64,000 nt of DNA from Bacillota bacterium (lineage in GTDB: Bacteria; Bacillota; Clostridia; Lachnospirales; Lachnospiraceae). The notes beneath the pieces are model-generated. The model was not told the DNA's origin. It ran no database searches and was given only the letters and a program-made list of their open reading frames with translations. How positions within the stretch are numbered: the first letter of the stretch is position 1; each line of letters starts with the position of its first letter. Made by a program: the position numbers and the translations under genes. Positions 16,146-25,301 of the stretch are shown here, piece after piece. The stretch covers positions 1 to 64,000 of the forward strand of contig JAEYOQ010000033.1 of assembly GCA_023411555.1 (NCBI GenBank), read 5' to 3'.

Positions 16146-17579
16146 TCAGACTTTAATATCAGCCTTCAAGCCTAATAAATCCTTATTCTCATCTAAAATC
16201 GGTTGGATGACCTCTTGAATAAATTCTTCGGTCTGTTCCTTGGCTCTACCGGTATAAAGCTCTGGGTTCATGGCTGTCTTCAGCTCCTCTAGGCTCATAT
16301 TGAAGGCAGTATCGGCCGCAATCAGCTCGAGTAGGTTGTTATCCAGACCCTTTTCCTTCACATTTCTTCCCGCTTCCATGGAAAGGGTACGAATTCTTTC
16401 ATGCAATTCCTGACGGTCCCCACCGGCCTTTACTGCTGCCATCATAATGTTTTCTGTTGCCATAAATGGAAGCTCGGACATCAGATGCTTCTCAATTACC
16501 TTGGGATACACCACCAGGCCATCTACAACATTAAGATAAAGATCCAGTATCCCGTCTATTGCCAGGAAGGCTTCAGGAATACTTATTCGCTTATTCGCCG
16601 AGTCATCAAGAGTTCTCTCGAACCACTGGGTTGCTGTGGTGATTGCGGGATTCATCGCATCTACCATTACATAATTGGCTAAGGAAGCAATACGCTCTGA
16701 TCTCATGGGATTTCTCTTATATGCCATCGCTGAGGATCCAATCTGGTTCTTCTCAAAGGGCTCCTCTATCTCCTTCAGATGCTGCAGGAGACGAATGTCA
16801 TTGGAGAATTTGTGAGCACTCGCTGCAATTCCTGATAATATATTCAGTACACGAAGATCCATCTTACGGGAGTAGGTCTGTCCGGCTACCGGGAAGCAGC
16901 TCTTATAGCCCATCTTCTCCGCAATTCTTTGATCCAGTTTCTTAATCTTCTCATGATCCTGATCGAAAAGCTCCATAAAGCTTGCCTGGGTTCCCGTGGT
17001 TCCCTTTGACCCCAACAGCTGCATGCCATCGATCAGGTAGCAGATATCATCATAGTCCAGCTTTAACTCCATCAACCATAATGCTGCTCTCTTACCAACC
17101 GTAGTAGGCTGAGCCGGTTGAAAATGGGTAAAGGCCAGGGTAGGTAGTGCGCGATGCTCCATAGCGAACTTTGATAGCTCAGCCATAACATTGACCAGCT
17201 TTTTCTTAACCAGCTTAAGGGCCTCTGTCATTATAATAATGTCTGTATTATCTCCTACATAGCAGGAGGTCGCACCAAGGTGAATGATTCCCTTTGCTTT
17301 AGGACATTGTTCACCATAAGCATATACATGGCTCATTACATCGTGTCGTACCACAGCTTCTCGCTCTTTTGCCACTTCATAATTAATATTCTCCTGAAAA
17401 GCCTTCAGCTCATCAATCTGCTCCTGGGTAATATTTAACCCCAATTCCTTTTCGGTCTCTGCAAGAGCTACCCAAAGCCTTCTCCAAGTCTTAAATTTCA
17501 TATCCGGTGAAAAGATATACTGCATTTCCTTACTTGCATAACGTTCGGATAAGGGTGACATATATTTATCGTTGCTCAT
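16146..17579 (-). CDS. purB: Adenylosuccinate lyase
   Basis: PurB performs two beta-eliminations of fumarate: SAICAR to AICAR in IMP synthesis and adenylosuccinate to AMP, acting after PurC and PurA respectively. The 477-residue length is normal for the long form. The fumarase/aspartase superfamily signature is present as GSSAMAYKRNPMRSE, whose mobile loop carries the catalytic serine; HLGATSCYVGDN and THFQPAQPTT supply the substrate-binding His and Thr residues. Start at 17579 begins MSNDKY and follows AAAGGGGTAGGTGAG. It is 29 bp downstream of the CE2-like esterase stop direction-wise, so the esterase and purB could be co-transcribed, although they have no obvious metabolic link. Confidence 0.97.
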   Translation of the reverse strand: MSNDKYMSPLSERYASKEMQYIFSPDMKFKTWRRLWVALAETEKELGLNITQEQIDELKAFQENINYEVAKEREAVVRHDVMSHVYAYGEQCPKAKGIIHLGATSCYVGDNTDIIIMTEALKLVKKKLVNVMAELSKFAMEHRALPTLAFTHFQPAQPTTVGKRAALWLMELKLDYDDICYLIDGMQLLGSKGTTGTQASFMELFDQDHEKIKKLDQRIAEKMGYKSCFPVAGQTYSRKMDLRVLNILSGIAASAHKFSNDIRLLQHLKEIEEPFEKNQIGSSAMAYKRNPMRSERIASLANYVMVDAMNPAITTATQWFERTLDDSANKRISIPEAFLAIDGILDLYLNVVDGLVVYPKVIEKHLMSELPFMATENIMMAAVKAGGDRQELHERIRTLSMEAGRNVKEKGLDNNLLELIAADTAFNMSLEELKTAMNPELYTGRAKEQTEEFIQEVIQPILDENKDLLGLKADIKV

Positions 17580-17608
17580 CTCACCTACCCCTTTCTGATT
17601 ATTTAAAT

Positions 17609-18658
17609 TTACCAGTTTAGAAGCTCACGTAGCTTAGCCTCCAGCTTTGTTGCCATCTTCTTATGAGTCATCTTACTCGGGTGATAATCAGCACCGACTC
17701 CATCCTCTTCTTCGATTACATCAAAGAACATAGAATAAAGCTTTGTATCTCCCTCAGCAGCCAGCCTTCTTACCTGCCGGTCAATAGCTTCACAAAGCTC
17801 CTGTCCCATAGCACCAAGAGTACACAGAATAATTGACGAGGGATTCATACGACGGACTGTCTTGACGAACTCATAGTACTTTGCCTCAAAGGCCTCTACT
17901 CTCTCAGGGATTCCCTTAGTATAGCTATTATCATTGGTTCCCAGATTAATTACAATACAATCAGGTACAAACCGGTTATTGTCCCAAAGCTCAGTAGCCT
18001 CATTAGCCAGAGCAAGCTCGGTAGACCTGTCTGTATATGGATATAATTCCGGCATCAGAATCTCCTCATTAGGAACCTCCTGTTCCGTCCAGCTGGAGAG
18101 AATTCCAATCCCACTCCAACATACCATATGGTAATCCGCCTGAAGTCTTCTTGCTGAAAGTGCCGCATAGGCATCCCAGGGATTCTCCTGGGCGGTATGA
18201 AAATTGTCTACATTCCACTGCCCTTCATTCCCATACCCACAGGTTATGGAATCACCGATAAATTCAAGTCTTCTGGTAAGCCTCTCTGTAGGCTGGGGTG
18301 GTACATCACTGTCTAGGATAAGCTTGATAATTCCAACCTTACCAAAAGCAGCTTCAGAATATTTTACTAATCTGATTTTTGTAGTTTTTACTTCCTGTGC
18401 TTCATACAAAAGATAGGTTGCCGTCTCCTCTAAGCGAAAACGCTTCGATGGGATCTCCTCATCATCGATGAATACGGCTACCCATGCCTTTAAATTCTCT
18501 TCAAAACTTGGTGAATCAGTCCAAAGTACTGCTTCAGCTCTCAACCCTGTAAAGGTAAATTCAACCGCTGAACAGGAATAGCCTAAATATCTTATTCCAT
18601 CACGATACAGGGTTCTTCCCAGAACCCTTACGTATCTCTCATCTGCATTAAATTCCAT
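17609..18658 (-). CDS. SGNH/GDSL esterase, CE2-like (carbohydrate deacetylase)
   Basis: About 349 residues. An N-terminal beta-rich module of ~120 residues (GRTLYRDGIRYLGYSCSAVEF) resembles the jelly roll of family CE2 acetyl esterases. The SGNH hydrolase follows: block I FIGDSITCGYG with the nucleophile Ser, block III GTNDNS with the Asn, and block V DYHPSKMTH with the catalytic Asp/His pair. CE2 enzymes remove acetyl groups from xylan- or glucomannan-derived sugars. There is no signal peptide, so it would act on imported oligosaccharides, consistent with the intracellular GH94 and GH8 enzymes 12-15 kb away. ATG 18658 is preferred, with GTGAGG nine bases upstream; a frame extension to 18691 has no ribosome site. 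Confidence 0.85.
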   Translation of the reverse strand: MEFNADERYVRVLGRTLYRDGIRYLGYSCSAVEFTFTGLRAEAVLWTDSPSFEENLKAWVAVFIDDEEIPSKRFRLEETATYLLYEAQEVKTTKIRLVKYSEAAFGKVGIIKLILDSDVPPQPTERLTRRLEFIGDSITCGYGNEGQWNVDNFHTAQENPWDAYAALSARRLQADYHMVCWSGIGILSSWTEQEVPNEEILMPELYPYTDRSTELALANEATELWDNNRFVPDCIVINLGTNDNSYTKGIPERVEAFEAKYYEFVKTVRRMNPSSIILCTLGAMGQELCEAIDRQVRRLAAEGDTKLYSMFFDVIEEEDGVGADYHPSKMTHKKMATKLEAKLRELLNW

Positions 18659-18806
18659 AACATATAACCTCACTTTACGTATCCGTCCCATCCCGATTGA
18701 TGGACCGATACCAGTATAACCGAAATGATAGAATCAATCCAGTCTTAATTACTCATAAAAGTTGTATTCGAACGGGCTGTTGCATATAGCAAGTTCAGCC
18801 TCTTTA

Positions 18807-20246
18807 TTACTCCTCGTATTCCCCACGTATATCCTCCGTCGGTGGTGTAATCGGATAATTACCGGTGAAGCAGGCATCACAAAAGCCTTTGTCTCCGCCA
18901 ATCATATCGCTTAATCTCTCCACCTCCAGATACCCCAGTGAATCAGCACCAATCATTTCACAAATCTGTTCCACCGTATTGTTATGGGCAATTAACTGAT
19001 CTCCGGTGGGTACATCCGTTCCAAAATAACAAGGATACAGAAAGGGTGGTGAGCTGATACGCACATGCACCTCTGTGGCTCCTGCCTTCTTAAGCATCTT
19101 CACGATCTTAGCACTGGTGGTTCCGCGGACGATGGAATCATCAATCATAACAACACGCTTGCCTCGAACTACTTCAGACAATACATTCAGCTTAATGCGA
19201 ACACTGGAAACACGCATGGACTGCTTTGGCTTAATGAAGGTTCTGCCCACATAGCTATTCTTTACGAAGGCCATACCAAAGGGAATTCTTGCTTCGTAGG
19301 AATAGCCCATGGCTGCCGCATTGCCGGAGTCTGGTACTCCAACCACGATATCTGCTTCAACCGGATGGGTTTGGGCTAGAATTCTACCTGCCATAATTCT
19401 AGAATTATAGACGCTGACACCATCAAAAGTGGTATCCGGTCGAGCGAAGTAGATATATTCGAAGATACATTTTGCTACCTTAAATCCGCATTGGGAGGTG
19501 TCGGAATGAATCCCTGTCTCATTGATCATTACTACCTCACCTGGTAATACATCGCGAACAAACTCCGCATCCGCAGCATAAAGCGCAGCAGTTTCGGAAG
19601 CTATGATATAGGTATTATTCTTTTTGCCGATACAAAGCGGATGAAATCCCAGGGGATCTCTTGCTCCAATCAATTTTCTAGGGCTCATGATGACCAGGGA
19701 GTAGGCTCCGCTTAATTTTTTCATTGCTCTTACTACTGCTTCCTCTACAGTAGCACTATTTAAACGTTCTCTCGCAATATGATATGCGATTACCTCCGAG
19801 TCTATGGTTGTCTGAAAGATAGCTCCGGTGTATTCCAGCTCTCTGCGAAGTTCGGGAGTATTCACCAGATTACCGTTATGAGCCAGCGCAAGAGTACCCT
19901 TGACATAGTTTAATACCAATGGCTGAGTATTATTAATATTACTGCCACCGGCGGTTGAATAACGGACATGGCCAATGCCGATATTACCGCCCTTCAAGCC
20001 CTCCAAGTTCTCCTGACTGAATACCTCGCTGACTAGGCCCATCCCCTTCCAGGCTTTCACCTTACCCTTCGGACCCTTCGTATCACTGACTGCGATACCA
20101 CAGCTCTCCTGCCCTCTGTGCTGAAGAGCGAATAAGCCATAATAAATCGAATCTATAACATCACCGCCGTCTAAATCATAGGCTCCGAAGACACCACATT
20201 CCTCATGTAGTTCGTCCGGACAGTAGTTATCATATTCTATATTCAT
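18807..20246 (-). CDS. purF: Amidophosphoribosyltransferase (glutamine PRPP amidotransferase)
   Basis: PurF makes phosphoribosylamine from PRPP and glutamine, the committed first step of purine synthesis. In this 479-residue protein a 16-residue propeptide precedes the nucleophile Cys17 (EECGVFG), as in the processed Bacillus-type enzyme. The Ntn-glutaminase half shows HRGQES and GHVRYSTAGG; the synthase half carries the PRPP loop VVMIDDSIVRGTTS. Cysteines in KCIFEYIYF, YPCYFG and FCDACFTGN are the ligands of the structural [4Fe-4S] cluster of that subclass. It is preceded by purC 186 bp upstream, with a nested hairpin between them. Adenine and guanine nucleotides normally inhibit the enzyme; no riboswitch is visible. 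Confidence 0.97.
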   Translation of the reverse strand: MNIEYDNYCPDELHEECGVFGAYDLDGGDVIDSIYYGLFALQHRGQESCGIAVSDTKGPKGKVKAWKGMGLVSEVFSQENLEGLKGGNIGIGHVRYSTAGGSNINNTQPLVLNYVKGTLALAHNGNLVNTPELRRELEYTGAIFQTTIDSEVIAYHIARERLNSATVEEAVVRAMKKLSGAYSLVIMSPRKLIGARDPLGFHPLCIGKKNNTYIIASETAALYAADAEFVRDVLPGEVVMINETGIHSDTSQCGFKVAKCIFEYIYFARPDTTFDGVSVYNSRIMAGRILAQTHPVEADIVVGVPDSGNAAAMGYSYEARIPFGMAFVKNSYVGRTFIKPKQSMRVSSVRIKLNVLSEVVRGKRVVMIDDSIVRGTTSAKIVKMLKKAGATEVHVRISSPPFLYPCYFGTDVPTGDQLIAHNNTVEQICEMIGADSLGYLEVERLSDMIGGDKGFCDACFTGNYPITPPTEDIRGEYEE

Positions 20247-20306
20247 AAGTTTCGTCCCTTCTAATCTTCCAAGATCGGCTAACTCTATATAACTAACATA
20301 ACCCGC

Positions 20307-20425
20307 ATGAGGCTGTTCTAGATCCCTTCTTCGCCTTCCATTATGATATCTGTATACTCATCTATCTCAGATGCTTTTACAGATATCCGTTACGAAGGTT
20401 TGAAGACACTCTAAAACAGCCTCAT
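20307..20425 (-). repeat. Nested inverted-repeat element between purC and purF
   Basis: Outer arms of 16 bp (20307-20322 and 20410-20425, one mismatch, containing GAGGCTGTT/AACAGCCTC) enclose perfect 10-bp inner arms GATATCTGTA/TACAGATATC (20345-20354 and 20378-20387). It begins eight bases after the purC stop codon on the minus strand. It could attenuate or stabilise a purC-purF transcript; no T-run follows the outer stem. Confidence 0.65.
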
Positions 20426-20432
20426 ATATCTA

Positions 20433-21140
20433 TTATTGAATCCCTAGACGCTTGAACACTTCCTGATAGGCATCCTCAACATTACCAAGATCTCTACGGA
20501 AGCGGTCTTTATCTAATTTATCATGTGTATTTATATCCCATAGTCTACAGGTGTCGGGTGAGATTTCATCCGCAAGGATGACCTGTCCCTTATATCTGCC
20601 AAACTCAATCTTAAAGTCAATTAATTCAATACCTATTCCCTCAAAATAGTTGCACAAGACCTCATTTACCTTAAAGGCATACTTAGAAATCGTATCGATC
20701 TCTTCTCTGGTTGCGATACCAATTGCAATGGCATAATAGTCATTTATCATCGGATCACCTAACGCATCATCCTTATAGGAGAATTCCAGGGTAGGACTGA
20801 TGAAACGGATGCCCTCCTCCATGCCCATCTTTTTCGCAAAGCTTCCTGCAGATACATTTCGGATAATTACCTCAAGCGGTATAATATCAACCTTTTTCAC
20901 AGCAGTCTCGCGGTCGCTTAATTCTTCGATGTAATGTGTCGGAACACCTTCCTTTTCCAGTAAACGGAATACGTGATTTGACATTCTGTTATTAATTGCA
21001 CCTTTGCCTACAATGGTGCCCTTCTTTAAACCATTAAATGCTGTCGCATCATCCTTGTAGTCTACAATTAACACGTCCTCCACTTCAGTCTTAAATACCT
21101 TCTTTGCTTTTCCCTCATAGAGCATGTCTAATTTATTCAT
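20433..21140 (-). CDS. purC: SAICAR synthetase
   Basis: PurC condenses CAIR with aspartate using ATP to give SAICAR, the substrate of PurB. The 235-residue length is typical. Recognisable family motifs are LYEGKAKKVF at the N-terminus (phosphate loop), DDATAFNGLKKG, EVIIRNVSAGSFAKKMG, and the ATP/Mg-binding segment LIDFKIEFGR followed by LADEISPDTCRLWD. The start at 21140 is followed by MNKLDMLYEGKAKK and preceded by AAAGG. It is the first of two purine genes in the same direction (purC, then purF), with an unusual hairpin between. The 281-bp upstream gap contains AT-rich promoter-like DNA but no recognisable purine riboswitch or PurR box. Confidence 0.97.
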   Translation of the reverse strand: MNKLDMLYEGKAKKVFKTEVEDVLIVDYKDDATAFNGLKKGTIVGKGAINNRMSNHVFRLLEKEGVPTHYIEELSDRETAVKKVDIIPLEVIIRNVSAGSFAKKMGMEEGIRFISPTLEFSYKDDALGDPMINDYYAIAIGIATREEIDTISKYAFKVNEVLCNYFEGIGIELIDFKIEFGRYKGQVILADEISPDTCRLWDINTHDKLDKDRFRRDLGNVEDAYQEVFKRLGIQ

Positions 21141-21351
21141 CCTTTATGCCACCAATCCTTTACCATATTTTCTCAACGAGTCAGTAAGTGCAATATTTTT
21201 ATAGCAGCCTAGATTACCCTTTTATTATAATGGAAGGCTGTAATTACGCAATAGCATTTGTCGCCGAAATTTGTCATAAAACGAATTTTTGTCCTAATGC
21301 ACAAAATCAAGCAAAAAACATCGAAATTGTTCCATAATTACTGCTAAAAAT

Positions 21352-21385
21352 AAAAAAAGGATGATAAGTATACCATCCTTTTTTT
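21352..21385. terminator. Bidirectional-looking terminator after the envelope transferase
   Basis: AAAAAAAGGATG and CATCCTTTTTTT form a perfect 12-bp stem with a short loop. It lies 37 bp past the stop codon of the minus-strand transferase and has T-runs in both directions. Confidence 0.85.
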
Positions 21386-21421
21386 ATTAGAAAATATAAT
21401 AAATCAAGTTGTCTGAAGATT

Positions 21422-23806
21422 TTACTTTAAATCAAACACGCGTTTAGCAATATTTTCCGCCGCATGTCCGTCCTCCAGTGAGCAGAAGCGCTCATAAAAT
21501 TGAGCATATTTTTCTTGGTATTGGTCTGTGATTTGATCAATATCCTTAATCGCCTCTACTACCTCCTCGCTTGTGAAGAGTAAGGGACCCGGTACCTCGG
21601 TCTCGATATCCATATAGAAGCCGCGAAGCATATCACGGTATTTATCGAGATCATAGGTATAGAAGAGAATCGGTCGCTTCAGGTTCGCGTAATCAAAGAA
21701 TACGGAGGAGTAGTCAGTAATTAATAAATCAGATATTAGATAAAGCTCTGTAATGTCGTTATATTTACTAACATTATAAGCAAAATCCTCAAGGCCGGTA
21801 ACATCTAAGGAATCTGCAATAAAGTAATGGGTACGAAGTAATACCACATAATCCTTGCCCAGTTCCTTCTTCAGCAGATGCAGATCCAGCTTAAGAGCAA
21901 ATTTATAGGCTCCTTTGCCATAATACTCATCATCTCTCCAGGTAGGAGCGTAAAGTATGGTCTTCTTTCCTTCCGGAATACGTAGGCTCTTCCTAATCTT
22001 TGCCGCCATTTGATCCTTATCCGGGCTATACATAATATCGTTTCTAGGATATCCATATTCTAGCATCTCCTTATCAAAAAGGAATGCACTGCGAAAAGCC
22101 TCAGAGGAGAATTTGTTAGCCGCCACCAGATAATCCCACTTACTTGCCTGTTTATAGAATTGGTATTTATACAAGGGAGAAGCCCCCATAACCTCCTCCT
22201 GATCAAATACCAGCTTCTTAAGTGGTGTTCCATGCCAGGTCTCTAAGAATATCATTCCTTCCCGCTTCTTCATCCATAGGGGCTGTCTGACATTAAATAC
22301 AAAGTACTTTGATCTCGCCATATAGTAGCAGTAACGGATACTGAAGCGTTTTGCCTTCGTATGCCTATAGGGCACTTTGATGCCGAAAGGAAGCACCCAT
22401 ATATAACGGTACTTTCCAGGATGATTCTTGTTCAAATACTCATATATATATTTGGGACTATCGGAATAGCTCTTGCCGAAAAAGGTCTCACACATAACCC
22501 AATTCTCTTTTACCGGCAGCTTGGTAAATACCTTATTGTAAAGATAATAAGCTAGTACACGCTTATTCTTCTTCATCTTCTTGAACTTTTTCATTCCAAG
22601 ATGTCTGGTAACAATTAAAGTTGCCTTTGTTACATTATTACTTAATAATGCTTTGACAATCTTTTTCTTATATTTCTTAAGTGCTCTTATCTTCTCCGGA
22701 TCTACCTCCGCAACAACCTGACGCATGATTTGAAAACGCTCTTCTCTCCAGACTGCTTTTTCGCTTCGACGAAGTCTCGGGGCATAGGTTCCTGCAAAGT
22801 AAGATATAAGCTTGTCCTCTAGATAACCTCTTAAGGGCGTATTCTCCTTCGTATATGTTCTCGCCTGCTGGTATGCCTCTATATATTCCTCAAACCGATT
22901 CTCTGCCTTCGCTTGAGATAGGGAAGGGTAATGAATCGGATCATTATGCTTTCTTTTTATGTAAATTGCCTCAGGAACATAAGAACACGTCCTGACAAGC
23001 TGTAAGGCCTGAATTACAAAGGTCGAATCCGAGAAAAAGATATATTTCTCATTAAAGCGAATATCGTTCTCATTCAGGAAGCTTCTTCGAAACAGAATTC
23101 CAAGTACGGATACATTACGGAGTCCCTTTCTGGTAACAAATAGAGAATGATATGCTTCTGCTATCCTAGTCAAAGCCTCTGCTTCAATATTGGCAACAGC
23201 AGCCAGCTTTTCCTGAACCTTTAGAATTTTCTTCTGGCGGCGGGTGAGTTTCGGCGTATCCTCCTCCTCTGGAATTGAATTCATCATTTCATGATCACCT
23301 TGCTCCTGAGTACCATTCTCCGCATCACCCGTATCCTGATCCTCAGCCGCCTGTTCATCAATGGAAGCAAGATAAACCATACGCCTGAACCAGGTTGACT
23401 TCTTCTTGCCATATGTAAAGTCAGCAGCTTGCTCGTCAGCTTCCCGAAGCAGCAATGCCAACGAACCACTTATTAAATAATCATCACTATCTAAAAAATA
23501 AACATACTCTCCTACAGCTGCCTCAAGTCCGGCATTTCTGGCACATGCTACACCACTGTAGCCTTTGGATAGCTCCTCGTTCTTAATCCTAGCTAATCTT
23601 TCATTCGCCAGCTGATAGTCGCTCAACTCGATGACATTCAGGTTCAGATCCTGATATTTATTAATCAGTCCTGAGACATCCTCCTTGACATGGTCTAGCA
23701 CCAGAATGGTTTCGTAATTGGTTAATCCCTGATCACGGATGCTTTCAAAGCAATCCTCCAAGAAATGAATCCCCCTATGGAAGGGGACAATAATACTTAA
23801 TTTCAC
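21422..23806 (-). CDS. Bifunctional GT2 glycosyltransferase / CDP-glycerol glycerophosphotransferase
   Basis: This 794-residue protein fuses two wall-polymer enzymes. Residues 1-130 are a GT2 nucleotide-sugar transferase (MKLSIIVPFHRG, CARNAGL at 88-94, DSDD at 106-109). From about residue 420 to the end lies a TagF-type glycerophosphotransferase domain: ETWHGTPLKKL, YPRNDIMY, ILYAPTWRDDEY, LLRTHYF, and LLITDYSSVFFDYA. The protein would add sugar and glycerol-phosphate (or similar) units to a teichoic-acid-like or capsular polymer at the inner membrane face. A strongly acidic, low-complexity stretch at about 149-183 interrupts the GT2 part before a KLTRRQKK helix. It is a single gene with a terminator; an LCP ligase lies about 3 kb away. 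Confidence 0.92.
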   Translation of the reverse strand: MKLSIIVPFHRGIHFLEDCFESIRDQGLTNYETILVLDHVKEDVSGLINKYQDLNLNVIELSDYQLANERLARIKNEELSKGYSGVACARNAGLEAAVGEYVYFLDSDDYLISGSLALLLREADEQAADFTYGKKKSTWFRRMVYLASIDEQAAEDQDTGDAENGTQEQGDHEMMNSIPEEEDTPKLTRRQKKILKVQEKLAAVANIEAEALTRIAEAYHSLFVTRKGLRNVSVLGILFRRSFLNENDIRFNEKYIFFSDSTFVIQALQLVRTCSYVPEAIYIKRKHNDPIHYPSLSQAKAENRFEEYIEAYQQARTYTKENTPLRGYLEDKLISYFAGTYAPRLRRSEKAVWREERFQIMRQVVAEVDPEKIRALKKYKKKIVKALLSNNVTKATLIVTRHLGMKKFKKMKKNKRVLAYYLYNKVFTKLPVKENWVMCETFFGKSYSDSPKYIYEYLNKNHPGKYRYIWVLPFGIKVPYRHTKAKRFSIRYCYYMARSKYFVFNVRQPLWMKKREGMIFLETWHGTPLKKLVFDQEEVMGASPLYKYQFYKQASKWDYLVAANKFSSEAFRSAFLFDKEMLEYGYPRNDIMYSPDKDQMAAKIRKSLRIPEGKKTILYAPTWRDDEYYGKGAYKFALKLDLHLLKKELGKDYVVLLRTHYFIADSLDVTGLEDFAYNVSKYNDITELYLISDLLITDYSSVFFDYANLKRPILFYTYDLDKYRDMLRGFYMDIETEVPGPLLFTSEEVVEAIKDIDQITDQYQEKYAQFYERFCSLEDGHAAENIAKRVFDLK

Positions 23807-24164
23807 GAATGCACCTTACCTTTCTCAGTTAAAGTACCGATAGTCTACTACTACCGTGTAAAGCAGCCTAAGCTGTATTGTATCAAAATTATTTTTATGT
23901 ATAGACCTGACAACTAGTCAAGATTTATGCTATAAACACATTTTACGCTTCCTTTAATACATATGTAATCACAACCAGTATAACAAATGAATTATGCTCA
24001 AATTACAGCACATATTGATTTTAGCAAAGAATGCCCTATCCTGCAATGTTTTTTATTTTTCGTTGCTTTTGCATTTATTTTGCTGTAGAATTCTATCGTA
24101 TGTCACATTACAAATATGTAATATTGCACCCTCTCTATAAAATGCAAGAAAAAGGAATTAAACT
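23807..24164. other. Intergenic region between divergent genes, nothing distinctive
   Basis: This 358-bp AT-rich gap separates the minus-strand transferase from the plus-strand permease and must hold both promoters. I see no inverted repeat longer than about 6 bp, no riboswitch and no small ORF with a good ribosome site. Confidence 0.5.
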
Positions 24165-25301
24165 ATGAGAAAAACTCACAATATGTTAATCACTTTTATT
24201 AAGAATGAAGCTGTACTATGCCTAGCAGGACTGGCTGCCCTTCTTACCATGTTCTTTGTACCCCTGACCCTCGAGTATATAACCTATATCGATTTTCGAG
24301 TACTCGGATTGCTTTTTTGTCTTATGGCTGTTGTATCCGGCTTTAACAAAACCGGTATTTTTACCCTTCTGTCTGAAAAGCTGTTAATGCGGGTTGCAAA
24401 CCTCAGGTCCATTGCTCTTGTGTTGGTTCTACTATGTTTTTTCACCTCTATGTGGATTACCAACGATGTAGCTTTGATTACCTTTGTCCCCTTTGCAATA
24501 CTGATTCTTACCATGACCGGGTCTACCAGCCACCTTATAACGATTATCGTTCTTCAGACTATTGCAGCGAATCTGGGAAGCATGCTTACTCCGGTAGGTA
24601 ATCCACAGAATCTTTTCCTATTTTCAGAATATAATATTGCGATTGCTGAGTTTATTAAGATCACTCTACCCTATACTCTTCTTTCCCTGTTGCTACTCTA
24701 CGTCGCCGTTATGTTCATCCCTAAGGAACATATCAGCTTTACACTTACCGATACGAAAAAAACAGACAAGCATAAGCCCTATACCCTTGCGATGTATAGC
24801 TGCTTATTCCTTGTCTGTCTGGCATGCGTATTAAGATTAGTCGATTATAAGATTACTGTATTGATTGTATTCCTTAGTATTCTAATCTTTGACCGTACTG
24901 TGATAAAAAAGGTAGATTATTCCCTGCTTCTCACCTTTGTCTGCTTCTTTATCTTTGTAGGTAATATCGGTAATATTCCGGTTGTGCGAGACTTTCTTGC
25001 TTCTCTTTTGATCGGTAGGGAGTTCCTTGTAGCTATGCTTGCAAGTCAGATCATCAGTAATGTTCCGGCTGCAGTATTGCTATCTGCCTTTACCGATCAC
25101 TATAAGGCAATCCTTCTTGGTACCAATCTGGGCGGCCTTGGAACACTGGTTGCTTCCCTGGCTAGTCTGATCTCCTATAAGCTTTACAGCAGAACTGAGA
25201 AGGCAAATTCAGCCAAGTATCTCGGTGTCTTCACTCTTTATAATCTGGGCTTCCTGGCAATATTATGTCTATTCTATTATATATGGAAGGGCCTATTTTA
25301 G
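24165..25301 (+). CDS. SLC13/ArsB-like anion permease
   Basis: The 378-residue polytopic membrane protein belongs to the ion-transporter superfamily that includes ArsB, NhaD and SLC13 (YbiR-like). About ten hydrophobic helices are visible. The two inverted-repeat signature loops are SMLTPVGNPQNLFLFSEY in the first half and NVPAAVLLSAFTDHYK with GTNLGGLGTLVASLASLIS in the second, which in this fold form the ion-binding hairpins. The upstream AAGGAATT is eight to nine bases from the ATG. Homologues carry anions or act as sodium/proton antiporters; the substrate cannot be named here. Its stop overlaps the stop of the opposing lipoprotein gene by 4 bp. Confidence 0.87.
   Translation: MRKTHNMLITFIKNEAVLCLAGLAALLTMFFVPLTLEYITYIDFRVLGLLFCLMAVVSGFNKTGIFTLLSEKLLMRVANLRSIALVLVLLCFFTSMWITNDVALITFVPFAILILTMTGSTSHLITIIVLQTIAANLGSMLTPVGNPQNLFLFSEYNIAIAEFIKITLPYTLLSLLLLYVAVMFIPKEHISFTLTDTKKTDKHKPYTLAMYSCLFLVCLACVLRLVDYKITVLIVFLSILIFDRTVIKKVDYSLLLTFVCFFIFVGNIGNIPVVRDFLASLLIGREFLVAMLASQIISNVPAAVLLSAFTDHYKAILLGTNLGGLGTLVASLASLISYKLYSRTEKANSAKYLGVFTLYNLGFLAILCLFYYIWKGLF

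Noticed and set aside
18774..18799. Terminator of purF
   Set aside because: GGCTG/CAGCC and TTGC/GCAA pair, but no T-run follows on the minus strand, so it was not listed as a terminator.
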